NCBI GenBank assembly: GCA_963770295.1
Contig: CAVYPA010000008.1
Span: forward strand, 288,595 to 352,594
From: AWTP1-13 sp963770295
GTDB lineage: Bacteria; Pseudomonadota; Alphaproteobacteria; Rhizobiales; Hyphomicrobiaceae
DNA length: 64,000 bases
Reading direction: 5' to 3'
Below are positions 28,589 through 37,002 of the stretch, one piece after another; positions within the stretch are counted from its first letter, which is position 1, and the number at the start of each line of letters is the position of its first letter. Below the pieces are notes generated by a model. It was given only the letters and a program-made list of their open reading frames with translations. It made no database searches and was not told the DNA's origin. Both the position numbers and the translations under genes were made by a program.

Positions 28589-29630
28589 CCTCCACCTCTT
28601 AGACGTGCTGGCTCGGCAGGCGGCAGATTTGATCGAACGCAAGCAAGCAGAGGTAACTGACCAGCGGTTGGCCGCGATCGTCGACTCGTCTCACGACGCC
28701 ATTGTGAGCAAAGACCTAAATGGCCTCATTACGACCTGGAATCGCGGGGCGGAGCGACTCTTCGGCTACACGGCTGAAGAAGTCATTGGCAAGCCCGTCA
28801 CCGTGGTCATCCCGACAGACCACCACCATGAGGAGCCAGAGATACTGGAGCGGATCAGGCGCGGCGAACGGGTTGACCATTATGAGACTGTCCGTCTGCA
28901 TAAGGACGGAACTTTGATCGATATTTCGCTCACCGTGTCGCCTATCAAGGACGCATCTGGCAGGGTAATCGGGGCCTCCAAGATCGCCAGAGATATCACC
29001 GACCGGAAGCAGGCGCAGGAGCGCCAAGAGTTGCTGACACAGGAGATACATCATCGCACCAAGAATATCTTCTCGGTTGTGCAGGCGGTCATATCGAGAA
29101 GTTTCACTGACAAGCGTACGGTCGCTGAAGCCGAACAGGCTGTCCTCAGTCGCCTGCAAGCACTAGCCCAGGCCCACGTCATGCTGATCGACAAGGACTG
29201 GCGGGGTGCAGACATGGCAGAAGTCGTGCGTGGCGAGATGAGCCCTTACGCGGGTCGCTACACGATGGAAGGACCGACCATAGTGCTGAACACAAAGGCG
29301 GCGCAGAACTTCGCACTTTCGGTGCACGAGCTTGCTACCAACGCTGTGAAGTACGGCGCGCTATCCAGTCAATCCGGTCGCGTCCATATCAATTGGTCGA
29401 TAGGCAAGCCAAATGGTCATGACCAATTTATGTTCCGCTGGCAGGAGCGCAACGGACCACAAGTGAGCCCCCCATTGCGGAAGGGTTTCGGCAGCACCGT
29501 GCTTGAGCAGGTGATGGCTGACTATTTCGAGACGCCGCCTCAAGTTGAGTTCGAGGCAAATGGTGTTCGCTACGAAGTGATTGGTTCGTTGGAAACCATT
29601 TCGGTCCAGACCGACCCCTCGAAGGAGTAG
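28548..29630 (+). CDS. PAS-domain HWE-family sensor histidine kinase, 5'-truncated by IS110
   Basis: 360 residues in the present frame. It begins inside the IS110 fragment; native sequence starts around PPSEHDLHLLDVLARQAADLIER, the end of a GAF domain. A PAS domain (IVDSSHDAIVSKDLNGLITTWNRGAERLFGYT) follows, then the HWE kinase core: H-box EIHHRTKNIFSVVQAV, N-box SVHELATNAVKYGALS and the WxE motif FRWQERNG. The N-terminal sensor region is lost. Whether it is expressed from the GTG in the IS is unknown. No response regulator is adjacent. Confidence 0.85.
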   Translation: MRRCGNPHPPSEHDLHLLDVLARQAADLIERKQAEVTDQRLAAIVDSSHDAIVSKDLNGLITTWNRGAERLFGYTAEEVIGKPVTVVIPTDHHHEEPEILERIRRGERVDHYETVRLHKDGTLIDISLTVSPIKDASGRVIGASKIARDITDRKQAQERQELLTQEIHHRTKNIFSVVQAVISRSFTDKRTVAEAEQAVLSRLQALAQAHVMLIDKDWRGADMAEVVRGEMSPYAGRYTMEGPTIVLNTKAAQNFALSVHELATNAVKYGALSSQSGRVHINWSIGKPNGHDQFMFRWQERNGPQVSPPLRKGFGSTVLEQVMADYFETPPQVEFEANGVRYEVIGSLETISVQTDPSKE

Positions 29631-29928
29631 ATGACTTGCCGGCCTCCCCCGATCCCCGCCAGCCGTCAGCGCGCTGATAACGGCACGGACCGCCGTTCAC
29701 TGCGCTGCAACAATCCTTTCGCTCTCAGGGGTAGCCGCAAGTCAGCGGACGCGGCCGCGAGGATCGTTCGCGAGCCTCAAAGACGTTGGGCAAGCCTGCG
29801 TGAGAAACGGCAAGGCTGATGGCGACGAGCGCGACGCTCTGGCGACCAAGTGCTTTGAATTTTTGCTTCCGGGCGTGAGAGTTTCATCCGCCGCTAATAT
29901 TGCCCGAAGAATTCAACTGCAAGTGACG

Positions 29929-30699
29929 TCAGAGCGATAGCGGCAATTCCAATCGCTCAGTAAAGATCATGTCGCGGTGCTGGAACAAGATTGGATCCAA
30001 GCTGGCTTCGATCTGTGGATCGCGGGACTCGAACGCGGCGCGCGTCGGCCCGTCCATCTGGCATTGCTCGGGCGGCAGCGGCACAAACATCGCCATGGAG
30101 GTGGCACTGTAAATATCTGCCGCGGTCAAGGCATCGCCGATGTAATAGCGCCTTCCCGACTGCCGCTGTTCTTTCAATCGCGATGCCAGCATGCGCAGCA
30201 CGTCCGCCACTCGGCCCCCAGAATTTGCCCCCGCCTCCGGGCTATAGCCGTATTTCTTGCCGAGATATTTGGACACGTGCTCGGGAAAGCCGCCCTTGTT
30301 GTTAAGCCCGGCGTGGATCAACTGCAACCGGCGCGACCAGGCCAGCCCCTGCTCGCCGCAAATCTCGTGCGCCAATCCGAAGACCAGGGCTCGGTCTGCT
30401 GCGTCTTTCGGTAGCAAGGAAGGATTCGGAGCGAGGCGCTCTGAGAGCAGCAGGATTTCGGCCCAACCGGCACGCGGCCGTTCGTTGTTGTACAGAAGGA
30501 TCGGACCGCTGCGCTGACCGACCCACTCCTTTAGCGGCTCGCTGTCGTAGACCAACCGCACCGCCGCCCACTCGATATTCTTGACGTGAAGAATGCCCTT
30601 GGCTGCCTCGCCCCACGGGCTCGGCACCCCGCCGACCACCACCATGCGGGTGCCGCTTCGCTTGATTGCCTCATCGACACTCACATACTGAAACGTCAT
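29929..30699 (-). CDS. Glutathione S-transferase-like protein
   Basis: 256 residues with a thioredoxin-fold N-terminus (MVVVGGVPSPWGEAAKGILHVKNIEWAAVRLVY) and an all-helical C-terminal domain ending in RRYYIGDALTAADIYSATSMAMFVP, which is the conserved GST N-capping and hydrophobic-staple region. The usual active-site Ser/Cys after the first strand is replaced by SPW. Substrate unknown. It is divergent from no obvious partner. The 300 bp before it (29631-29928) hold nothing I recognise. Confidence 0.82.
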   Translation of the reverse strand: MTFQYVSVDEAIKRSGTRMVVVGGVPSPWGEAAKGILHVKNIEWAAVRLVYDSEPLKEWVGQRSGPILLYNNERPRAGWAEILLLSERLAPNPSLLPKDAADRALVFGLAHEICGEQGLAWSRRLQLIHAGLNNKGGFPEHVSKYLGKKYGYSPEAGANSGGRVADVLRMLASRLKEQRQSGRRYYIGDALTAADIYSATSMAMFVPLPPEQCQMDGPTRAAFESRDPQIEASLDPILFQHRDMIFTERLELPLSL

Positions 30700-30822
30700 C
30701 TTCCCTCCCGAGTGGTGATGGCATTGGGCATAAGCGTGATCTGATCCCCGTTAACCGCAACCTCTAAAGCCCACAGCTATGCGGAGGCAAAGGCACTCCC
30801 CGAAGTGGTCAAGTATGCGGGG

Positions 30823-32400
30823 CTACGAACCCTTCAGCGAAAGGTCTTCGTAGGGTGCGGTGTACGGGAAACCGGCAATGCGACCGAAGCCCGACTCGGC
30901 AACGCGCGGACCGACGGCATTGATAAAGGCGAGCTGCCAGATCGGCGCGTAGATCGTACGTTCATGTACTATTTGCTGCATCTTGTGCAGGATCGCTTCC
31001 CGCTTGGCGCGATCAAGCTCAACCGCTTGCTCCCGGTAGAGCGCATCGATGTCGGGGTAGGTTCCATAGACGAATACGCCGCCTGTGACCACCTGTGCCT
31101 CGAGCCGGGTGGCGGCGTTGCCAAAAGCACCAGGCCCCGCCTGGATGATATTTTTGAGGGTCTTTTCGGTGTAGGCCTTGAGAAAGGCGACGCGCTCGAT
31201 CGGCCGGAGCCGGGCCCGGATGCCGACCGCGCGAAGACCATCCAGCACGGCCTCGCCGATATTGGCGTAAGAGGAATCACAATTGTACTCGCCGGCGTCG
31301 AATCCTTTGGGATAACCGGCTTCAGCAAGCAGCTGCTTCGCCTTGTCAGGATTGTAGGCCGGCGCAGGAGGCTGCCAAAAGAATTCGAAATTGTCGGGAA
31401 CGATGGGGTTGCCACTGATCAGGGAATAGCCGAGGGTGAGCGCGTCGTTGATGTTTTTGCGGTCGATCGCAAGGCTCGCCGCGCGGCGCACGCGCTCGTC
31501 ATGCCAGGGCGATTTCGCATCCCATTGATCGGGAAAGTAGAGGCAGAATGGTGCCTGAACGACGGCCGGCTTGAGGGCCAACCCAGGCGTCTGCTGCACT
31601 CCCGCCGCCAATTCACCGCGGATCGAATAGGCGATATCGAGCTCGCCCCGCTTCAGGGCTGCCAGGCGTGTGCTCTCGTCGGGAATGACCTTGAAGACGA
31701 GGCGCCTCACGCTTGGCGGTTTGCGCCAGTACTGGTCGAAGGCCTCCAAGATCAACTCCACGCCGGGCGTGAAGGAGACAAACTTGTAGGGTCCAGCGCC
31801 AATTGGGGCCTTCTTGAAGCCATCGTCGCCGACCTTCTCGACGTATCTGCGCGGGACGATCCACCCGGCCGCCGATGCGCTCGCATAGAAGGTAAGAAAG
31901 TCGGGCCACGGCTGCTTGAGCTTGAAGCGGATATGGCGGGAGTCCGACACCTCGATCGCAGCGACTCGGTCCTTTAGAAGGTCGCGCGCAGCGCCATGGT
32001 AGCGCTCGAATGAATACCTCACATCGTCGGCCGTAACGGGATCGCCGTTGTGGAAGCTTGCACCCTGGCGCAGCACGAAATCGTAGCTGAGGCCGTCGGC
32101 GGCGGCTGTCCAAGTTTCGGCGAGGCTTGGCGCCGAGGCTTGGCCCGGCATGGGCTTCACCATTGCGTCGTGCAGCGCGTAGAGAACCATGAAGGCCGTA
32201 ATGATGCCGGAGACCTCGGCTGGGTCGAACCACGTGGGAGCCAGCGAGACGTGCACTCCCCATGTCAGCTGATCTTCCTTAGCCGCGGCAGCGATGTCCG
32301 GCGCAGCCGCCGCCGATCCAAGGGCGAGGAGTACAAGAACCTGTCGGCGGCTCAATGCGGAGGAGGCGTCGCGTGCCAGAGTAAGGGGGGCATCTGCCAT
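30823..32400 (-). CDS. ABC transporter substrate-binding protein, family 5 (peptide/opine type)
   Basis: 525 residues from ATG 32400, which has GGGAGG 7 nt upstream. A Tat-like signal (SRRQVLVLLALGSAAAAP) directs it to the periplasm. Family 5 features are TWFDPAEVSG, LAETWTAAADGLSYDFVLRQGASFHNGDPVTADDVRYSFERY, GPYKFVSF and FFWQPPAPAYNPDKAKQLLAEAGYP. It should bind a peptide or similar polar ligand for import. No permease or ATPase genes are adjacent, so it is an orphan in this window. Confidence 0.93.
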   Translation of the reverse strand: MADAPLTLARDASSALSRRQVLVLLALGSAAAAPDIAAAAKEDQLTWGVHVSLAPTWFDPAEVSGIITAFMVLYALHDAMVKPMPGQASAPSLAETWTAAADGLSYDFVLRQGASFHNGDPVTADDVRYSFERYHGAARDLLKDRVAAIEVSDSRHIRFKLKQPWPDFLTFYASASAAGWIVPRRYVEKVGDDGFKKAPIGAGPYKFVSFTPGVELILEAFDQYWRKPPSVRRLVFKVIPDESTRLAALKRGELDIAYSIRGELAAGVQQTPGLALKPAVVQAPFCLYFPDQWDAKSPWHDERVRRAASLAIDRKNINDALTLGYSLISGNPIVPDNFEFFWQPPAPAYNPDKAKQLLAEAGYPKGFDAGEYNCDSSYANIGEAVLDGLRAVGIRARLRPIERVAFLKAYTEKTLKNIIQAGPGAFGNAATRLEAQVVTGGVFVYGTYPDIDALYREQAVELDRAKREAILHKMQQIVHERTIYAPIWQLAFINAVGPRVAESGFGRIAGFPYTAPYEDLSLKGS

Positions 32401-32805
32401 GCGCTTCCCTCCCAGGTTGCCGCCCGGCGTGTCGCCCGTTTTGCGCCCAAGGCGTCGGATGGCGGACGTGTTGGGCGCAAGAATGCGCCGCTTCTGAAGC
32501 ATCGGCAAGGCCCTTGGAGGAGATTGCAAGACATGGCCGCTGTCAGACCTTGCGCGGACCCGTTCTGAACCTGATCGGGAGGACCGTAACTGTGGACTTG
32601 CCGGACCCACGGGCAGGTGCCGATCATCTTGCCCGCTTGCTGGGTAAGGCTGACATCCTCTGCCCCGTGCAATCGGTTGAGCGCAACGATGGATAGACGT
32701 TGGCGACCTGCGCTAATGCCTCGCGTTGGGGTTTTCGGCGCCTTCTCGGTAAACCAAAGATTAACTCGCTCGCGTCAAACTATGAATGGCGGGGTCCATC
32801 ATGGG
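32401..32805. other. Promoter-side gap upstream of the binding-protein gene
   Basis: About 400 bp between divergent genes. I see no gene in it. Longer in-frame extensions of both neighbours into this region lack ribosome sites. Confidence 0.4.
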
Positions 32806-33063
32806 ATGGCTTCGATGCCGATCTGCAAAAAATCTTTCGCAATTGGTGCCTTGATAGCTTTGCTTGCACTAGGTCTGCTTCGGGAATCTACTGAAGCTGA
32901 GCACACTACATCGAGAGCTGAGCAACAGGGGGCGGAGCTCGCGCGCATTTGTCCGAACGGCGCCCGCATCTACGTCTACCGAAACCCTCTTGATCAATTG
33001 CAGCTCGTGACGGAGGACTTCGCGGCTTTCAATGAGGATGTCGGCATCGATGATGCCTGCTAA
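32806..33063 (+). CDS. Small secreted protein, 85 residues
   Basis: Starts MASMPICKKSFAIGALIALLALGLL, a signal peptide or anchor, followed by a mature part with CPNGARIYVYRNPLDQLQLVTEDF and a terminal Cys. Two cysteines in the mature part could form a disulfide. The function and family are not known to me. No strong ribosome site is seen, so start and reality are moderately certain. Confidence 0.5.
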   Translation: MASMPICKKSFAIGALIALLALGLLRESTEAEHTTSRAEQQGAELARICPNGARIYVYRNPLDQLQLVTEDFAAFNEDVGIDDAC

Positions 33064-33331
33064 GCTTTTAATGATCCGCTAGGCCGCACTCTCCTCTCGT
33101 CCGATCGTGTCGATTTTGAGCCGAGGAGATCGGGCGCTACCCCGCGGATCTGGGCCCGCACCCGCGGGCGGCTCTTCATCCGCGATCAGCCGGACGTCGC
33201 GCTGCGGGCGATAGTTGCGGCCGAGCCACTTGAGATCGCCCGACGGATTGAAGCGCACCATCGGCGAGCACGCGGAGCGACCGGCCGCGCCTGCTGCAGA
33301 TGCCGTGGCGCCGGATTGGGGAGCCCTTCCT

Positions 33332-34537
33332 TCAGGCCGCCAGCTCCAGAATTTCGCGCACCTCCGCGGGCCCCTTGATGGGACGCGGATTGCGCGGCAC
33401 CCAGGGCGTCGCCATGGCCTGCTCGGCAATGCGCGGGAAGTGCTCGCGCCCAATATTCACGGCGGCAAGGCTCCTCGGCATGCCGAGGCCGCCGATGAAG
33501 GCATCAAGCACGGCGGCGGCGGCGTTGCCGGGCCGGCCCATGGCGATGGAGATCAGGGCCTGGCGGTCAGCGTTGACGGGCTCGTTCCAGCGCATGACGG
33601 CCGGCAGCATGATGCACGACGTGTGCCCGTGCGGCACGTCGAAGACGGCGCCGAGCACGTAACCGATGCCGTGGCTCGCGCCCATCGGCACGCCCGATGA
33701 GAGCGGGCCCATGGACAGCCATGTGCCGAGCTGGCAGTCGAGGCGGGCGTCGAGGTCGGCCGGATTGGTCTTGACGCGCGGCAGCCCGCTTGCGAGCAGG
33801 GACAGGCCTTTGAGCGCCTGCGCATCGCCATAGGCATGCGCCTCGCCCGAGCAGATGCCCTCGACGCAATGGTCGACGGCGCGGACACCGGTCGAGAGCC
33901 AGAGCCATTCGGGTGTGTGGCGGGTGACGGCAGGGTCGAGGATCACGGTCGCCGGCATGATGCGCGGATGTCGTAGCAGCTCCTTGACTTTCGTGCGTTC
34001 GTCGGTGACGCCCGAGATGGCGCTGAACTCGCCGCCGGAGATGGTCGTCGGCACGCTGATCTGACGCACAGTCGGCGCCTTCATGGTGGCGGGCGGGCTG
34101 ACGGTGCCGTCAGCGCCCTTGACGGAGCGTAGCGCGTCCATTGCATCGGTGGTGCGGATGTTGTTGGCAAGGCACATCTGCACGGCCTTGGCGCCGTCGG
34201 TGATCGAACCGCCGCCGATAGTGACGATGAGATCGGCCTCGACGGCCCGCGCCTGTTCCGTCGCCCTCAGCACCGCCGAGCGGGGCGTGTGCGGCGGCAT
34301 GCCGTCCCAGACGGCAGAGCAGCGGTTGCCGAGGGCCGCCTTCACCCTGGCAATCTCGTCGGTGTTGCGGTTGAGAGAGCTCGACACCATCAGGAACACG
34401 CGCGTGGCGCCGAGCCGCCGCGCTTCCTCTGCGACGGCCTCAGCGGCGGGCTTGCCGAAGACCACAGCGTCCATGGTCCCGAAATTGACGCGTCCCGATG
34501 CTGCCATGTGACTTAACCTTTCCATGTTGCGGTCCAT
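33332..34537 (-). CDS. Iron-containing alcohol dehydrogenase / maleylacetate reductase family
   Basis: 401 residues. The NAD(P)-binding GGGSITDGAKAV lies near residue 110. Metal ligands of group III alcohol dehydrogenases are visible: Asp in VILDPAVT, His in RAVDHCVEG, His in MGASHGIGYVLG and His in VPHGHTSCIM. It could oxidise an alcohol or reduce maleylacetate from aromatic ring cleavage; no other aromatic genes are adjacent. Start chosen at the first ATG, with GAAGG upstream; ATG 34525 is possible. Confidence 0.9.
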   Translation of the reverse strand: MDRNMERLSHMAASGRVNFGTMDAVVFGKPAAEAVAEEARRLGATRVFLMVSSSLNRNTDEIARVKAALGNRCSAVWDGMPPHTPRSAVLRATEQARAVEADLIVTIGGGSITDGAKAVQMCLANNIRTTDAMDALRSVKGADGTVSPPATMKAPTVRQISVPTTISGGEFSAISGVTDERTKVKELLRHPRIMPATVILDPAVTRHTPEWLWLSTGVRAVDHCVEGICSGEAHAYGDAQALKGLSLLASGLPRVKTNPADLDARLDCQLGTWLSMGPLSSGVPMGASHGIGYVLGAVFDVPHGHTSCIMLPAVMRWNEPVNADRQALISIAMGRPGNAAAAVLDAFIGGLGMPRSLAAVNIGREHFPRIAEQAMATPWVPRNPRPIKGPAEVREILELAA

Positions 34538-35102
34538 GACGGGTCGCCTTCAATCATTCGTCGATTAATTGCGGATGGCAAGGGTGGTTCCGCTCACTAG
34601 ACAGGCCAGCTGCGGCGCGCTGGTCGCTGATTTGCCGCTGCGAGCGGTGGGTCGGTAGCCTGCTGGTTGTCATCGGGAAAAAGCCCCGGACGGGGGGGAG
34701 ATCAGAACTGCACTCTTGTTGCCTTGGTGCAAGAGATGGCTCCCCTTGCCGACAGTATTTTACAGCAGCTCTCCGATACCGCCGGACGTTGTGCCGCGCG
34801 CACTCCGCCGGGTTCATCTCCGAGAGTAAAAGGATTTCCACTGGCGCGGCGTTGCCGACTAGTGGGGGGCCGCACCTGGGGCAATTCAGCCGAAGCGGCG
34901 CTTTATGCTGTCGGTCGTCCAACTATTCTGGCTCGCCATGCGCCGCTCGTTCAACAGCGCGCCGAGGCGGTGGAGTAGGACCGCCGGGATCGGCGGCAAC
35001 CCTGGATGTATCTACCGTTGAATTCATAACTCGGATATTCGCACGCCGGCAGCGACGAAAAATCAGTACCGTATCGGCGTCGACGACGCGATCATCTTGC
35101 CG
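34538..35102. other. Intergenic, nothing recognised
   Basis: About 565 bp between divergent genes. Open frames here have no domains or ribosome sites. The frame of the next gene is open back to 35022 without an ATG. Confidence 0.4.
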
Positions 35103-35810
35103 ATGGTCGTGATCGCCGTTCTCGCAAGGACACTCTTCCAGGCCGTGTTTTTCATCATGGCACTTGCATCGGCTTTTGTTCTCGCCCTCCTTCTCCGAGT
35201 AGTGACATCCGTGTTGCTCGTTGCCGTTACAGCCGGTGACGGTATGGCGTGGCTGATCAAGCAGCTCGCCGATCTGCCGCAGCTGTCCGAGGCGAAGCGT
35301 AAGGCATCACGCGACCTTATGGACCGACGCTGGTCTGGGCTACGGCAACGACTGAGCCGCGAGGCCGTTGCGATGACCATGCAAAATGTGCTGCAACGAG
35401 GAATCTCCTGGGTCTTTGAAAGCTTCGGAGCGCTCTCGCCGCGGGCTGCCCTGCTCGTCATCGCCGGCGTGATGTTGTGGCTGCCACTGTCCGCCGCAAT
35501 TTCGATTACTATGCATGCCGCCCTGCTCGCGAATGCGGCGTTGCTACCGGCATGGACGCAGCTCCTGCATCCCGTCGCAACCATTATCGCCAAAAGCAAG
35601 TTACTCGTTTTAGCTGCCTATCCAGCAGCCTGGCCGCAAGCTAAGAAGCACGCCAGGGTGCAGGCGGCTTTGCGGCGCATGGACTGCATTGTGGCGCTCG
35701 ATAGCATCCGAAAGGCAGCACACCGTTACCAGCAGACCAAACAAGCCTTCGCACAAATCAGCGAAGTCGTATGGCACCTCTATAGAAGTCGATGCTGGCA
35801 ATTTCGCTGA
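35103..35810 (+). CDS. Conserved hypothetical membrane protein
   Basis: About 235 residues. N-terminal hydrophobic segments (VVIAVLARTLFQAVFFIMALASAFVLALLL and VVTSVLLVAVTAGDG) precede a soluble basic stretch (LSEAKRKASRDLMDRRWSGLRQRLS). A second membrane pair follows (AALLVIAGVMLWLPLSAAISITMHAALL), then a helical tail with LLHPVATIIAKSKLLVLAAYPAAWPQAKKHARVQAA. I recall similar unannotated proteins in Hyphomicrobiales. The start is uncertain: ATG 35103 and TTG 35097 both lack a ribosome site. Function unknown. Confidence 0.65.
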   Translation: MVVIAVLARTLFQAVFFIMALASAFVLALLLRVVTSVLLVAVTAGDGMAWLIKQLADLPQLSEAKRKASRDLMDRRWSGLRQRLSREAVAMTMQNVLQRGISWVFESFGALSPRAALLVIAGVMLWLPLSAAISITMHAALLANAALLPAWTQLLHPVATIIAKSKLLVLAAYPAAWPQAKKHARVQAALRRMDCIVALDSIRKAAHRYQQTKQAFAQISEVVWHLYRSRCWQFR

Positions 35811-36036
35811 GGCGTGCTACCGCAGTCACTACGCGGCAATGTGACAAGGATAAAGTACTCAGGTGAAAATCCGGCGCCAAGCGTAACAGCGCAAATGCCC
35901 CGTCCTTCCCACGGAAACCGCTCCAGCGCATTTCGGCCCGGCCGAGATCCTTTCTGACATGAACTATGAAACTCGAAGTGAAGCGCCCTGGACACAGCGC
36001 CCACGAGCGAGCGCGGCGATTGCCGATGAGCACTCT

Positions 36037-37002
36037 TCAGCGTGATACCCAGACCGTCATGCCCGGCTCGAAAGCGCTCGCGTCGCCTTGCGGATCAAGC
36101 CGCAGGCGCAGGGTATTGCGGTCGTGGTCGCCGACCGCGCGCTCGGCCTGCCAGGTCGCGAACGATCCGAGCGGCACAAGCTCGGTGACGATCGCGGGCA
36201 AGTTGCCCGCGCCCGCTTGTGCGACGTTGACTTTCGCGCCGACGGTGAGGCCGTGCAGCGTATCTTCCCGTGCATTGAACGACAGCCACTGTTTGCCGGC
36301 CTCCGCGATCACCAGCACTGGTTGGCCGGCGCGGATGTTCTCGCCAACTTCGGTCACGATCACGCTGACAACACCGTCGGCCGGTGCGCGCAAGATGGTC
36401 TTTTCCAGCCGTCGCTTGAGCACCGCGAGCGCGGAGGCGGCCGCCTTGACTTGCGCATCCGCAATGCCGCGTTCCTCTTGCGTTGGGCCGGCAACGGCAG
36501 CGGCATGATTTGCTTCGGCTTCGGTGACATCAGCCCGAGCAGTCGCTACGTCATTCTCCGCTTGATCTAGGCTCTGCTGCGAAGTGACGTCGTTGCGTGC
36601 GAGTTGGGACGCGCGCGTGAGCTGCTGCTGCGCGTAGTCCAGCCTCGACTTCGCCTTGGCAATCGCGGCTGCCAGCGAGGCGACCTCTTCTGCGCGCGGG
36701 CCGGCATAGACGTGGTCGCGGTCCGCCACGGCGGCGGCCAGCGCTGCCTGCGCCTGCTCGACGGAAGCGGACAATTCGAGCGCGGACAGCTCGGCGACGA
36801 CATCGCCGACGCGCACGGCTTCGCCTTTGTGCACCTCGATTGACAGTAGCTGGCCGCCGACCTCGGGGGCCACGCGGATCTCGGTCGTGCGTACGACGCC
36901 GACGATAGGTGCCGTGGTCTCGGAACGCCACAGCGCATATCCACCGGCACCGGCCACGATCAGGATCACGCCGACCGTGCTAGTTATGGGCCCGCTAGGC
37001 AT
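36037..37002 (-). CDS. HlyD-family periplasmic adaptor subunit (second copy)
   Basis: 321 residues: one N-terminal membrane anchor (VGVILIVAGAGGYALW), a lipoyl-like half (EIRVAPEVGGQLLSIEVHKGEAVRVGDVVAEL), a long coiled-coil hairpin (about residues 80-190) and a second lipoyl/beta-barrel part (LRAPADGVVSVIVTEVGENIRAGQPVL). It overlaps the permease gene by 8 nt and is the last gene of the exporter operon. It would connect the inner-membrane permease to an outer-membrane channel. Confidence 0.92.
   Translation of the reverse strand: MPSGPITSTVGVILIVAGAGGYALWRSETTAPIVGVVRTTEIRVAPEVGGQLLSIEVHKGEAVRVGDVVAELSALELSASVEQAQAALAAAVADRDHVYAGPRAEEVASLAAAIAKAKSRLDYAQQQLTRASQLARNDVTSQQSLDQAENDVATARADVTEAEANHAAAVAGPTQEERGIADAQVKAAASALAVLKRRLEKTILRAPADGVVSVIVTEVGENIRAGQPVLVIAEAGKQWLSFNAREDTLHGLTVGAKVNVAQAGAGNLPAIVTELVPLGSFATWQAERAVGDHDRNTLRLRLDPQGDASAFEPGMTVWVSR

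Noticed and set aside
30805..31977. 390-codon plus-strand frame
   Set aside because: Shadow of the substrate-binding protein gene; no domain and no ribosome site.
35063..35599. 178-codon minus frame
   Set aside because: Antisense to the conserved membrane protein; Ser/Arg-rich without domains.
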